Part shown: positions 32,520 to 41,541 of the stretch, in pieces
Position numbering within the stretch: the stretch's first letter is position 1
How the letters are laid out: each line of letters begins with the position of its first letter
NCBI GenBank assembly: GCA_964580105.1
Contig: CAZOJJ010000023.1
Coordinates: 1 to 46,635 of the forward strand
DNA from: CAZOJJ01 sp964580105
GTDB lineage: Bacteria > Bacteroidota > Rhodothermia > Rhodothermales > Rubricoccaceae
Direction: 5' to 3'
Length of the DNA stretch: 46,635 nt
The notes under the pieces: model-generated
What the model was told of the DNA's origin: nothing
Seen by the model: the letters and a program-made list of their open reading frames with translations, nothing else
Database searches by the model: none
Program-made: the position numbers and the translations under genes

Positions 32520-33680
32520 ATGCTCACGCCGCCGGCTCCCCGCTCGAAGTCGCTCGCCGCGCTCCCCCTCCAACTCCTCGCCCTCGGCGGCGTGCTGTTC
32601 GTGTTCTTCGTCAGCCTGGAGCTGATGGGGGACTCGTTCAAGCTGATGGGCGGGGGCTTCGCCGAGACGCTGTTCGAGACGACGAGCAACCCGCTCATCG
32701 CGCTGTTCACCGGCATCCTCGCCACCAGCCTCGTCCAGTCGTCGTCCACCACGACGAGCCTCACCGTCGCCCTCGTGGCCTCGGGCACGCTCTCGGTCGA
32801 GAACGCCATCCCGGTCATGATGGGGGCCAACATCGGTACGACGGTGACCAACACCATCGTCTCGATGGGTCACATCACGCGCCCCGAGGAGTTCCGGCGT
32901 GCGATGGCGGGGGCCACCGTGCACGACTTCTTCAACTGGCTCTCGGTGCTCGTCCTGCTCCCGCTGGAGCTGCTCTTCGGCGTGCTCTCGGTGCCGGCGG
33001 CGGCGCTGACCTCGGGGATGGCCGGCGTCGGCGGGACGGAGCTGCTGAGCCCGCTCAAGCTGCTCACCGGGCCCGTGGCGGACTGGATCATCGAGGCGCT
33101 GTTCGAGAACGGGATCGCCATCCTGGTCGTCGGGTTGGCGCTGCTGTTCCTCGCGCTGCGCTACCTCGTGGTCATCCTCAAAGCGCTCGTGCTCGGGCGC
33201 TCGGAGGGGGTGCTGCACCGGTACATCTTCGGGAAGCCGCTCATGGCGATGCTGGTGGGCGTGCTGCTCACGTTCCTCGTGCAGTCGTCCTCGGTGACGA
33301 CGTCGCTCATCGTACCGATGATCGGGGCGGGCATCCTGACCGTCCGCCAGGTGTTCCCGTACATGCTCGGCGCCAACGTGGGCACGACGCTGACCGCGCT
33401 GCTCGCGGCGCTGGCGCTGGCGGCGGGGACGGGGGCGGATCAGGCGGCGGTGGCCGAGGCCGGCCTCACCATCGCGTTCGTCCACGTGCTGTTCAACGTG
33501 TTCGGCATCCTGATCATCTACCCGGTCCCGGCCATCCGGGAGGTGCCCATCCGGATGGCCGAGTTCATCGGCAACCTGGCCTTCAAGAACCGGTTCTACG
33601 CCATCGCCTACCTCGTGGGGCTGTTCTACCTGCTCCCGCTGGGGCTGGAGCTGGTTTTCCGGCTGGTGGGCGCCGGCTGA
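32520..33680 (+). CDS. Na+/phosphate cotransporter (NptA/PNaS family)
   Basis: A 386-residue membrane protein with about eight to nine helices and the inverted pair of QSSS motifs diagnostic of the family: LVQSSSTTTSLTVALV and LVQSSSVTTSLIVPMI. Each is followed by a second signature (VMMGANIGTTVTNT and YMLGANVGTTLTAL). It lacks the C-terminal PhoU domain found in longer homologues, but the PhoU-like protein is encoded just upstream, so the two may form the same functional unit in split form. Confidence 0.94.
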   Translation: MLTPPAPRSKSLAALPLQLLALGGVLFVFFVSLELMGDSFKLMGGGFAETLFETTSNPLIALFTGILATSLVQSSSTTTSLTVALVASGTLSVENAIPVMMGANIGTTVTNTIVSMGHITRPEEFRRAMAGATVHDFFNWLSVLVLLPLELLFGVLSVPAAALTSGMAGVGGTELLSPLKLLTGPVADWIIEALFENGIAILVVGLALLFLALRYLVVILKALVLGRSEGVLHRYIFGKPLMAMLVGVLLTFLVQSSSVTTSLIVPMIGAGILTVRQVFPYMLGANVGTTLTALLAALALAAGTGADQAAVAEAGLTIAFVHVLFNVFGILIIYPVPAIREVPIRMAEFIGNLAFKNRFYAIAYLVGLFYLLPLGLELVFRLVGAG

Positions 33681-33724
33681 CCCGCAGGGCGCCGGCCTCG
33701 GTGCCGTTCGCTGCGGCGGCGAGG

Positions 33725-34204
33725 TCAGAGTTCCTCGACCGTCACCGACGTCATGGCGTCGCCCTGGCGGACCGCGTCCACCACGTCCTGGCCCTCGACG
33801 ACGCGGCCGAAGACGGTGTGGCGGCCGTCGAGGTGGGGCTGCGGGCCGTGCGTGATGAAGAACTGGCTGCCGTTCGTGTTGGGGCCGGCGTTGGCCATCG
33901 AGATGACGCCCTTCTCGTGGCGGAGCGGGTTGCCCCGGACCTCATCCTCGAACTGGTAGCCGGGTCCGCCGCGCCCCGTGCCCGTCGGGTCGCCGCCCTG
34001 GATCATGAAGCCCGAGATGACGCGGTGGAACGTGACGCCGTCGTAGAAGCCGTCGCGGGCGAGGGCGACGAAGTTGTTGACGGTGTTCGGGGCGTGCTCG
34101 GGGTAGAGCTCCAGGACGATGTCGCCCCGGTCGGTGGCGATGGTGGCGCGGTAGGTCTTCGCCGCGTCGATCTGCATCGCGGGCGGGGCGGGGTATTGTT
34201 TCAT
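33725..34204 (-). CDS. Peptidyl-prolyl cis-trans isomerase, cyclophilin type
   Basis: A 159-residue foldase. Cyclophilin landmarks are clear: GDIVLELYPEHAPNTVNNFV, FYDGVTFHRVISGFMIQGGD (catalytic Arg in FHRV), MANAGPNTNGSQFFIT and LDGRHTVFGRVVEG. No signal peptide is seen from the ATG at 34204, so it is cytoplasmic. It lies 28 nt downstream of the ABC transporter gene and is probably cotranscribed with it. It converges on the Na/Pi gene. Confidence 0.95.
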   Translation of the reverse strand: MKQYPAPPAMQIDAAKTYRATIATDRGDIVLELYPEHAPNTVNNFVALARDGFYDGVTFHRVISGFMIQGGDPTGTGRGGPGYQFEDEVRGNPLRHEKGVISMANAGPNTNGSQFFITHGPQPHLDGRHTVFGRVVEGQDVVDAVRQGDAMTSVTVEEL

Positions 34205-34232
34205 GGGTGGGGGCGTGAAGCGGGAGGGAGGG

Positions 34233-36062
34233 TCAGGAGGCAACGACGGGCGCGTCGTCGGAGTTCACGTGGCGCAGAGCGTCGAAGCGCGCCTCGTCGA
34301 ACTGGAGGGCGGCGAGGCGGGCGTAGAGGCCGCCGCGGGCAATGAGCTGGTCGTGCGTGCCGTCCTCCACGATCCGCCCCTCGTCGAGGACCAGGATACG
34401 GTCCGCGTCGCGGACGGTGGCGAGGCGGTGGGCGATGACGAACGAGGTGCGGCCTTCGAGGAGCCGGGCCAGCGCCTCCTGCACGAGCGCCTCGCTCTCG
34501 GCGTCGAGCGACGAGGTGGCCTCGTCGAGGAGCAGCAGCGGCGGATCCTTCAGGAGCGCCCGGGCGATGGCGACGCGCTGGCGCTGCCCGCCGGAGAGCT
34601 TCACGCCGCGCTCGCCCACCTGCGCGTGGTAGCCGTCGGGGAAGGCCTCGATGAAGTCGTGGGCGTTGGCCGCCCGGGCGGCAGCCTCCACCTCGGCGTC
34701 GGTGGCGTCGAGGCGGCCGTAGCGGATGTTCTCGGCCAGGCTCGTCCCGAACAGCTGCACGTCCTGCGCCACGATGGAGATGGCCTCGCGCACGCTCGGC
34801 ACGGTGAGCGCGCGGACGTCGTGGCCGTCGATGCGGACGGTGCCCGCGTCGGGGTCGTAGAAGCGGGGGATGAGGTTCAGGAGCGTCGTCTTGCCCGCGC
34901 CGCTGGGGCCGACGAGGGCGACGGTCTGCCCCGGCTCCACGCGGAACGTCACGTCGCGCAGGACGGGCCGCCCGGGGTCGTACCCGAACGTCACGCCGTC
35001 GAAGACCACCTCGCCGCGGATGGGCCGGGGGAGCGGTACGGCGTCGGGCGCGGACCGGATCTCGGGTACGGCGTCGAGCAGCTCGAACAGCCGCTCGGAG
35101 GCGCCGGCGGCGCTGCTGTACGACGTGTAGAGACGGGAGGCGCCGCCCACCGTCCGCGCGATGTTGAGGGCGTAGACGATGAAGGCGACGAGGTCGCCCG
35201 CCGTGAGACGCCCGATCAGCACCTCGCGTCCGCCGTACCAGAAGATGCCCACGAGGGCCGACAGAAACAGGAAGCCGACGGCGTTCCAGAACGCCGAGAC
35301 GAGAAGAGCCCGCCGCCGGGCCGTCCCGAACAGGCGCTCGACGGCCTCGCCGTAGCGGTTCACCTCGTACGGCTCGCGCGCGAACGCCTGCACGACGCGG
35401 ACGGCCGAGAGGGCCTCCTCGGCCACGGCCGTCGTGTCGGCCAGCTGGTCCTGGATGGCGCGTGAGAACCGCCGCACCTGGTTGCCCACCCAGCGCGTGG
35501 CGATCACCATGACCGGGACGGTGCCGAAGATGACGAGGGCGAGCCGCCAGTTGAGCACGACCATCAACGCCAGGGAGCCGACGAGCGTGAGCGAGACGGT
35601 GAGCACCTGCGAGAGGTCGCTCGTGACGGCCGTCTGCACCTTGCTCACGTCGTTGGTGAGGCGGCTGGAGATCTCGCCCGTGCGGGTTTCGGCGAAGAAG
35701 CGGAGACCGAGACGATGGAGGTGGGCGTAGAGCCGCTGCCGGAGGTCGGTCACGACGCGCTCGCCGGTCCACTCCATGAGGTAGGTACCGGCGAAGCCGA
35801 AGAGGGCCTGGGCGAGGAAGAGCCCGAGGAGGCCGAGGGCGAGCGCGTTGAGCAGGCCGCCGTCCCGCGCGAGGAAGACGGTGTCGAGGAGCTGCTTGAG
35901 CCCGAGGGGGACGACGAGCCACACGCCGGTGCTCAGCAGCGTCAGGGCGATGGCGGCGGCGAGGCGGGCGCGGTAGGGCCGCGCGAAGACGAGGATGCGC
36001 CGGAGCGTGGCGAGCAGGGGCGGCCTGGGGGGCTCGGCCGCGGGGGGTGGGGGAGCAGGCAT
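34233..36062 (-). CDS. ABC exporter, fused permease and ATP-binding (MsbA/lipid-drug type)
   Basis: A 609-residue half-transporter. Six membrane helices (residues about 35-315) form the type I exporter domain with FFAETRTGEISSRLTNDVSK. The ATPase domain (about 350-590) has Walker A GPSGAGKTT, Q-loop IVAQDVQLF, signature LSGGQRQRVA, Walker B LLLLDEATSSLD and the switch IAHRLATV. It likely works as a homodimer to export lipids or drugs; the substrate cannot be told. The ATG at 36062 gives a Pro-rich N-terminus; an upstream start at 36098 adds 12 residues. recQ is divergent with 143 nt between them. Confidence 0.95.
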   Translation of the reverse strand: MPAPPPPAAEPPRPPLLATLRRILVFARPYRARLAAAIALTLLSTGVWLVVPLGLKQLLDTVFLARDGGLLNALALGLLGLFLAQALFGFAGTYLMEWTGERVVTDLRQRLYAHLHRLGLRFFAETRTGEISSRLTNDVSKVQTAVTSDLSQVLTVSLTLVGSLALMVVLNWRLALVIFGTVPVMVIATRWVGNQVRRFSRAIQDQLADTTAVAEEALSAVRVVQAFAREPYEVNRYGEAVERLFGTARRRALLVSAFWNAVGFLFLSALVGIFWYGGREVLIGRLTAGDLVAFIVYALNIARTVGGASRLYTSYSSAAGASERLFELLDAVPEIRSAPDAVPLPRPIRGEVVFDGVTFGYDPGRPVLRDVTFRVEPGQTVALVGPSGAGKTTLLNLIPRFYDPDAGTVRIDGHDVRALTVPSVREAISIVAQDVQLFGTSLAENIRYGRLDATDAEVEAAARAANAHDFIEAFPDGYHAQVGERGVKLSGGQRQRVAIARALLKDPPLLLLDEATSSLDAESEALVQEALARLLEGRTSFVIAHRLATVRDADRILVLDEGRIVEDGTHDQLIARGGLYARLAALQFDEARFDALRHVNSDDAPVVAS

Positions 36063-36205
36063 GGCCCGATGTAAGCGGGAAACCAGACCGGGTTTCAAGA
36101 ACTCTCGCAGCGTGTGCCTCTATGAGCGGGCGGGGGAGGCGTTCGTAAGCTGTAGTGGCCCCGCCGCCGGCCGTATGCTTCCTCTCCACCTGCTTCCCAC
36201 GCCGC

Positions 36206-38185
36206 GTGACGCCACCGCCGTTTGACGCCGCCCTCGCCGCCCTCCAGCGACACTGGGGGTACGCCGGCTTTCGCGAGGGGCAGCGCGACGTCATCGAGGC
36301 CACGCTCGCCGGGCGCGACGCCCTCGCCGTGTTTCCGACGGGCGGCGGAAAATCGCTCCTCTACCAGCTGCCGGCCGTGCTCCAGGGCGGGCTCACGCTG
36401 GTCGTCTCACCGCTCGTGGCGCTGATGCACGACCAGGTGGAGCAGCTCGCGGCGCGGAACGTCCCGGCCGCCGCGCTGACGGCGGCGCTCTCGCGGCGGG
36501 AGATCGACCAGCGCTGGACCGACGCCGAGTTCGGCCGGTACCGGCTGCTCTACGTCACGCCCGAGCGGCTGCAGTCCGAGCTGTTCCTGGCGCGGGCCGA
36601 GCGGCTGCCCGTCGTACGACTGGCCGTGGACGAGGCGCACTGCATCTCCGAATGGGGGCACGACTTCCGCCCGGCCTACCGCCGGCTCGCGGAGGCCCGT
36701 GCTCTCCTTCGCACGCCCGATGGGGACCCCGTGCCCGTCCTGGCCGTGACGGCGACGGCCACGCCGGAGGTCCGCCGCGACATCGTGGAGCAACTCGCGC
36801 TGGAGGACCCGCTCGTCCTCGTCAAAGGCTTCGACCGGCCCAACCTCGTCTGGTCCGTCCTCCGCGACGAAGACAAGACGGACAAGCTGGTCGAGATCGC
36901 GGCGGTGGTGGGAGGGAGCGGGATCGTCTACGCCGGGACGCGGAACGGGACCGAGACGTGGGCGCGGGTCCTCCAGCGCGAGGGGATCGCCGCCGAGGCC
37001 TACCACGCCGGCCTCGACGCCGCCACGCGCGCGGCCGTCCAGCGCCGCTGGCTCGGCGGCACCACGCGCTTGATCGTCGCCACGAGTGCGTTCGGAATGG
37101 GGATCGACAAACCCGACGTGCGCGTCGTCATCCACGTGGCGCTGCCGCCGACACTGGAGGCGTACTACCAGGAGGCGGGCCGCGCGGGGCGCGACGGCCG
37201 GAAGGCCTGGGCCGTCGTCCTCTTCAACGAGGGCGACGTGGACCTCCCCCGCGTTCTCGCCGAGGAGGGCCACCCCGACGCGAAGACGGTTCAGGCCGTC
37301 TATGCCGCCGCCGCCAGCCTCGCCCAGATCCCCATCGGCAGCCGGCCCGACGGCCCCGTCCCGCTCGACCCGGAGGCCATCGCGCGCGTGGCCGGGACCT
37401 CGCCGCTCGCCGTCCGCGCCGCCGTCGAGCGCCTCGTCGGCGCGGGCGTGTGGCAGGACCTGCCTTCGAGGCCGGACCACGCGCTCGTCCGCGTCCACCA
37501 GTCGCCCGAGGCGCTCCTCCGCTACGCCGACGGCCTCGGCAACCGCGCCCTCGCCGGGTTCGTCCGCGCCCTGCTGCGCCTGCTCCCGCCGGAAGCGTTC
37601 GGCGGCTGGGCCGACCTCGGCCTCCCGCTCCTGGAGCGGCGGACGGGCCTCGGCCGCGAGCGCCTGCTGAAGGGGCTGGCGTACCTCGCCGAGCGGGACC
37701 TCCTGGCCGTCCATCCGCCCGCCGAAGGGCTCCGGGTGGTCTTCCTCGGTCCCCGGACGGAGAAGGCCGCGCTCGACGCCGCCGCCCTCGCGCGCCAGCG
37801 CCGTCACGCCGCCGAGCGCCTGGACGACGTGCTCCGCTACGCCCGCGCGCTCACCTGCCGCCGCCAGTACCTCCTGCGCTACTTCGGCGAGGACAGCCCC
37901 TCCCGCTGCGGGCGGTGCGACGTCTGCCTCGGTCGCCACCGCGCCGAGGTCGTCACCCCCGCCGACGAAGCCCGCCTGCGGCGGCTTCTGGCGCAGATCG
38001 ATGCAGGCGAGCCGCGCAGCGCCTGGCTCGCCGACGAGGGGCTCGCGGCCTACCGCCTCGCGGGGCTGGTGGACTGGCTCGTCCACGAAGGGTTCGTGGA
38101 GGTCGAGGACCCGCTGGCCGACGTCGTCGCGCTCACGCCGAAGGGGCGGCGGATTCGGCGCATGGAGGTACGGGAAGGCCTGTAA
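36206..38185 (+). CDS. recQ: ATP-dependent DNA helicase RecQ
   Basis: A 659-residue 3'-5' superfamily 2 helicase in recombination and repair. Motifs: GFREGQRDVIEATLAGRDAL (motif 0), AVFPTGGGKSLLYQLP (I), VVSPLVALMHDQV (Ia), AVDEAHCISEWGHDFRP (II, DEAH), AVTATATP (III), AYHAGLDAATR (IV), VATSAFGMGIDKPDVR (V), and QEAGRAGRDGR (VI). A zinc-binding Cys set CRRQYLLRYFGE / RCGRCDVC and a winged helix follow. The C-terminal HRDC domain seems absent. The GTG at 36206 gives the usual short N-terminus. recQ converges on the anchor B genes with a strong hairpin between. Confidence 0.97.
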   Translation: MTPPPFDAALAALQRHWGYAGFREGQRDVIEATLAGRDALAVFPTGGGKSLLYQLPAVLQGGLTLVVSPLVALMHDQVEQLAARNVPAAALTAALSRREIDQRWTDAEFGRYRLLYVTPERLQSELFLARAERLPVVRLAVDEAHCISEWGHDFRPAYRRLAEARALLRTPDGDPVPVLAVTATATPEVRRDIVEQLALEDPLVLVKGFDRPNLVWSVLRDEDKTDKLVEIAAVVGGSGIVYAGTRNGTETWARVLQREGIAAEAYHAGLDAATRAAVQRRWLGGTTRLIVATSAFGMGIDKPDVRVVIHVALPPTLEAYYQEAGRAGRDGRKAWAVVLFNEGDVDLPRVLAEEGHPDAKTVQAVYAAAASLAQIPIGSRPDGPVPLDPEAIARVAGTSPLAVRAAVERLVGAGVWQDLPSRPDHALVRVHQSPEALLRYADGLGNRALAGFVRALLRLLPPEAFGGWADLGLPLLERRTGLGRERLLKGLAYLAERDLLAVHPPAEGLRVVFLGPRTEKAALDAAALARQRRHAAERLDDVLRYARALTCRRQYLLRYFGEDSPSRCGRCDVCLGRHRAEVVTPADEARLRRLLAQIDAGEPRSAWLADEGLAAYRLAGLVDWLVHEGFVEVEDPLADVVALTPKGRRIRRMEVREGL

Positions 38186-38190
38186 CGCAC

Positions 38191-38222
38191 GAGGGGACGC
38201 GGACGTCGGTCCGCGCCCCCTC
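38191..38222. terminator. Bidirectional terminator hairpin between recQ and the anchor B cluster
   Basis: GAGGGGACGCGGAC (38191-38204) pairs with GTCCGCGCCCCCTC (38209-38222), a 14-bp stem with one mismatch and a GTCG loop. It sits between two converging genes. Confidence 0.65.
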
Positions 38223-38242
38223 GCCTATGCGAAAGCCAGCCG

Positions 38243-39991
38243 CTAGCGCGCCGGCGAGACCGAGAGCGTGTCCTCGAAGTGCTCGCCGGTGATGCGGACG
38301 GTGTAGGCGCCCTCCGGCAGGCCCGGCCCGACCACCTCGAAGCGGTGCGCCTCGGCGGCGTCGAGCACGTCGTCGAAGACGGTCTTGACGGTCTGGCCGG
38401 CAGCGTTGACCAGCTCGATCCGCACGGCCTGCGCCTCGGCCAGCGTGAGCGCGATCGCCCCGGTGCCGGAGGCGTCGTCCACCATCAGGTCCGAGCGGCG
38501 GAACACGTCCGGCGCGGCGATCTCGACCTCGACCACGTCGCTGACGCGGATGGCGCCGTCGGCGCCGTACTGGACGAGGCGGAACGCGTGGCGGCCGGGC
38601 GCGAGCATGGCGGCGTCGTAGCGGTACGGCCCGGCGGCGCCGACCGTCGCGACGTTGGCGAAGGGCTCGTCGCCCCGGCGGGCCTGGAGGGCGAACGGGC
38701 GGGCGACGCTGCCGGCCGGGCTCCAGGTGACCGTGGCCGAGCCGCCGTCGGCGGTGGCGTTGAAGCTGGCGAGCGGGAGGTCCGTCGTCGCGCTCGGGCG
38801 CACGACGAAGAGGCCGCCCTCGATGCCGCTGATGACGATGGTGCCGCTCTCGAAGTAGGGGTACACGCTCCACGCGCCGTTGAACTGCGCCTCGTCGGAC
38901 TCGGGGTAGATGTCGAACGAGGCCACCTCGCGAAGCTCGCCCTCGGCCACGTTGCTGATGTCGAGGACGCGGAGGCCGGAGGCGTAGTTGGCCTGGTAGA
39001 CCCGGTCGCCGACGACGTACATGTTGTGGTCGGCGGCGGGCACCGGCGAGAGGTAGACGCCGATGAGCTCGGGGGCGTCGAGGTCGGCCATGTCGAAGAT
39101 CAGCGTCCGCGTGCGCTCGGTGAAGCCCTGGATCTCGTCGAGCTCGTCGTCGGCGAGGAAGTAGCGGTGGTCGTCGGTGAACCAGCCCTGGTGCGTGTAG
39201 GCGGGCGAGGGGTAGGTGCCCTTCCCGAGCTGGACCGGATTGGCCTTGTCGGTCACGTCCACCGCCGTGATGGTGTCCTCGTTGGAGCCAATGCAGATCT
39301 CGCGGCCCTGATAGTCCTCGTCCGGGCCGTGGTAGACGACGCACTGCACGTCGTGCGAGTAGCCGTCCTCGGCGAAGCACCCGGCGAAGGCGGGGGCGAG
39401 GGGGTCGTTGACGTCGATCATGTAGAGGCCGCCGGCGCACTCCTGCGCGCCGATGGCGTAGGCGAAGCCGGTGTCCTCGTTGACGAAGATGTTGTGGGCG
39501 TTGCCGAGCGGGTGCTCGGGGGTGCCGGTGTAGGTGAGCTCCGGCTCGAACACGCGGCCGGCGTCGGCGGTGAGGCCGCGGAGGCGGGTGAGGTCGAAGA
39601 CCTGCATGCCGTGGCCGGGCGCCTCGCTCACGATGAAGGCGTAGTTCCCGCGCACCTTGATGTCGCGCCAGACGGACGGCTCGGTGGCGGTCGGGATCTT
39701 ACCGAGGTAGTGGACCTCGGCGGGGACGGTCACGTCCACGATGCCGGTGCCGTCGCGGAGCCCCATCAGAGCGTACTCCTTGCCGGTCTCGGGGTCGGTC
39801 CAGCCCCAGACGTCGTTGCCGGAGCCGGAGCCGAATTCGGCGAGGGAAACGTGAGCGAGGAGGTCGAGGCCTTCGCAGGCGTAGGGGCCGGCCTGGCCAT
39901 CGGTGCAGGGGGTGGGCTGGGCCGACGCGGCCGCCGTCAGGACGACGGCACCGACGGCGAGAGCGACCACGCGGGAGAAACGGCGTGTCAT
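38243..39991 (-). CDS. Choice-of-anchor B family secreted protein (copy 1)
   Basis: A 582-residue exported protein, last of three tandem relatives. A signal peptide (VVALAVGAVVLTAAASAQ) leads into the choice-of-anchor B region (TIGR04312 type): NDVWGWTDPETGKEYALMGL, GHGMQVFDLTRLRG, AHNIFVNEDTGFAYAIG and LDEIQGFTERTRTLIFDM, with LVIVD-like blades such as GTGIVDVTVP and GLRVLDISNV. An Ig-like domain follows, then a C-terminal sorting-type domain ending in AYTVRITGEHFEDTLSVSP. It is the most diverged copy and has about 80 more residues than the other two. It lies 28 nt downstream of copy 2, so the three are probably one transcript. Function is unknown; surface display is likely. Confidence 0.92.
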   Translation of the reverse strand: MTRRFSRVVALAVGAVVLTAAASAQPTPCTDGQAGPYACEGLDLLAHVSLAEFGSGSGNDVWGWTDPETGKEYALMGLRDGTGIVDVTVPAEVHYLGKIPTATEPSVWRDIKVRGNYAFIVSEAPGHGMQVFDLTRLRGLTADAGRVFEPELTYTGTPEHPLGNAHNIFVNEDTGFAYAIGAQECAGGLYMIDVNDPLAPAFAGCFAEDGYSHDVQCVVYHGPDEDYQGREICIGSNEDTITAVDVTDKANPVQLGKGTYPSPAYTHQGWFTDDHRYFLADDELDEIQGFTERTRTLIFDMADLDAPELIGVYLSPVPAADHNMYVVGDRVYQANYASGLRVLDISNVAEGELREVASFDIYPESDEAQFNGAWSVYPYFESGTIVISGIEGGLFVVRPSATTDLPLASFNATADGGSATVTWSPAGSVARPFALQARRGDEPFANVATVGAAGPYRYDAAMLAPGRHAFRLVQYGADGAIRVSDVVEVEIAAPDVFRRSDLMVDDASGTGAIALTLAEAQAVRIELVNAAGQTVKTVFDDVLDAAEAHRFEVVGPGLPEGAYTVRITGEHFEDTLSVSPAR

Positions 39992-40019
39992 GGGCGTCCG
40001 GGGATGGAGGGGAAAGGGG

Positions 40020-41528
40020 TCAGTGTACGAGAGAAACGCGGCGGGTTGCGGAAAAGTGCTCGCCGGTGACGCGGACGAGGTAGAGGCCGGCGGCGAGGCC
40101 GCTCCGCTCCAGCGTGAGGCGGAGCGGGACGCCCGCGCGGGCCGTCCCGCGGAACAGGGTCGCCACGCGGCGCCCCGCCACGTCGTACGCCGCCGCCTCG
40201 ACGTGCTGGTTGTCGGTCACGACGAGGCGGAGCGCGGAGGGGCCGGGGGCCGGATTCGGGGCCGCCTCGGAGAGAGCGAAACGCGCGCCGGCCGGCACGT
40301 CCGGGTCCGGCGTGTCGTCGTCGGGGACGATGGGGAACTGCGGGACGAGGACGAACAGGCCGCGCTCGATGTCGTTGGCGACGATGGTGCCGCTGGGGAA
40401 GAACGGGTAGTTGCTCCACTGCCCGTTGAAGGCGGGCGCGTCCGCCTCGGGGTAGGTGTCGAAGGCCGCGACCTCCGTGAGCACGCCGCTTTCGATTGCG
40501 CTCAGGTCGACGACGCGGAGCCCCGCCTGGTAGTTGCTCAGGAAGGCATAGCGGCCCCGCACGTAGAGGTTGTGGTCGGTGGCGGCCGAGTGCCCGGCGA
40601 GGTGCTGGACGAATTCAGGGGCGTCGAGGTCGGACACGTCGAAGACGAGGGTGCGCGTGTGCGACGTGAGCCCCATGGATTCGTCGAGCTCGTCGTCCAC
40701 GAGGAAGAAGCGGCGGTCGTCCGTGAGCCAGCCCTGGTGCGTGTAGGCCGCGTTGAGGTAGACGGCGTGGGCGACGAGCGAGGGGTTGGCCTTGTCGGTC
40801 ACGTCCACGATGGCGACGTTGTCCTCGTTGGCGGCCATGCAGATCTCGCGGCCGGTGTAGTCGGCGTCCGGGCCGTCGTAGACGACGCACTGCGCGTCGT
40901 GCGTGTAGCCGTCGCCGTCGAAGCACCCCGCGAACGTGGGGGTGAGCGGAACGCGGACGTCCACGATGTGGAGCCCGCCGGCGTTGCAAGGAAACCCGGC
41001 TTCGTTGGCCCCTACGATGTAGGCGAAGCCGGTGTCCTCGTTGATGACGAGGTTGTGCGCCTTGCCGGCGCCGACGTAGTGGGCGTCCGCCGTGAAGGTC
41101 TGCGGCGGGCCGGGCACGTCGCGGAGGCGGGTGAGGTCGAAGACCTGCATGCCGTGGCCGGGTGCCTCGCTGACGACGAAGGCGTGGTGGCCGTACGTCT
41201 TGATGTCCCGCCAGCCGGAGAGCACGGTGGCCGTCGGGAGCTTGCCGAGGTAGACCGGCTCGGTCGGCTCCGTCACGTCCACGAAGGCCGTCCCGTCGCT
41301 GAGGCCGACGAGCGCGTACTCCCGGTCCGTCTCCGCGTCGGTCCAGCCCCAGATGTCGTTGCCCCGGTTCGCCTCGAAGACGTCGAGGCCGACGTTCGCC
41401 CCGAGGTCGATGCGGTGGCAGGGGTAACCGTCGGCCTGCCCGTCCCGGCAGGGGGTGAGCGACTGGGCCCGCACCGACACCGACGCCACGAGGGCGGCGC
41501 CGAGGAAGAGGAGGCGGGGCAGGGGCAT
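40020..41528 (-). CDS. Choice-of-anchor B family secreted protein (copy 2)
   Basis: A 502-residue exported protein. The ATG at 41528 opens signal peptide MPLPRLLFLGAALVASVSVRAQ. The body carries NDIWGWTDAETDREYALVGL, WRDIKTYGHHAFVVSEAPG and GGLHIVDVRVPL; TGREICMAANEDNVAIVDV is shared word for word with copy 3. The C-terminal type A sorting domain has APNPAPGPSALRL, AAYDVAGRRVATL and GLYLVRVTGEHFSATRRVS. About 120 nt (40776-40895) are identical to copy 3. It starts 13 nt after copy 3. Confidence 0.93.
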   Translation of the reverse strand: MPLPRLLFLGAALVASVSVRAQSLTPCRDGQADGYPCHRIDLGANVGLDVFEANRGNDIWGWTDAETDREYALVGLSDGTAFVDVTEPTEPVYLGKLPTATVLSGWRDIKTYGHHAFVVSEAPGHGMQVFDLTRLRDVPGPPQTFTADAHYVGAGKAHNLVINEDTGFAYIVGANEAGFPCNAGGLHIVDVRVPLTPTFAGCFDGDGYTHDAQCVVYDGPDADYTGREICMAANEDNVAIVDVTDKANPSLVAHAVYLNAAYTHQGWLTDDRRFFLVDDELDESMGLTSHTRTLVFDVSDLDAPEFVQHLAGHSAATDHNLYVRGRYAFLSNYQAGLRVVDLSAIESGVLTEVAAFDTYPEADAPAFNGQWSNYPFFPSGTIVANDIERGLFVLVPQFPIVPDDDTPDPDVPAGARFALSEAAPNPAPGPSALRLVVTDNQHVEAAAYDVAGRRVATLFRGTARAGVPLRLTLERSGLAAGLYLVRVTGEHFSATRRVSLVH

Positions 41529-41541
41529 CGGGGGCGGTGCG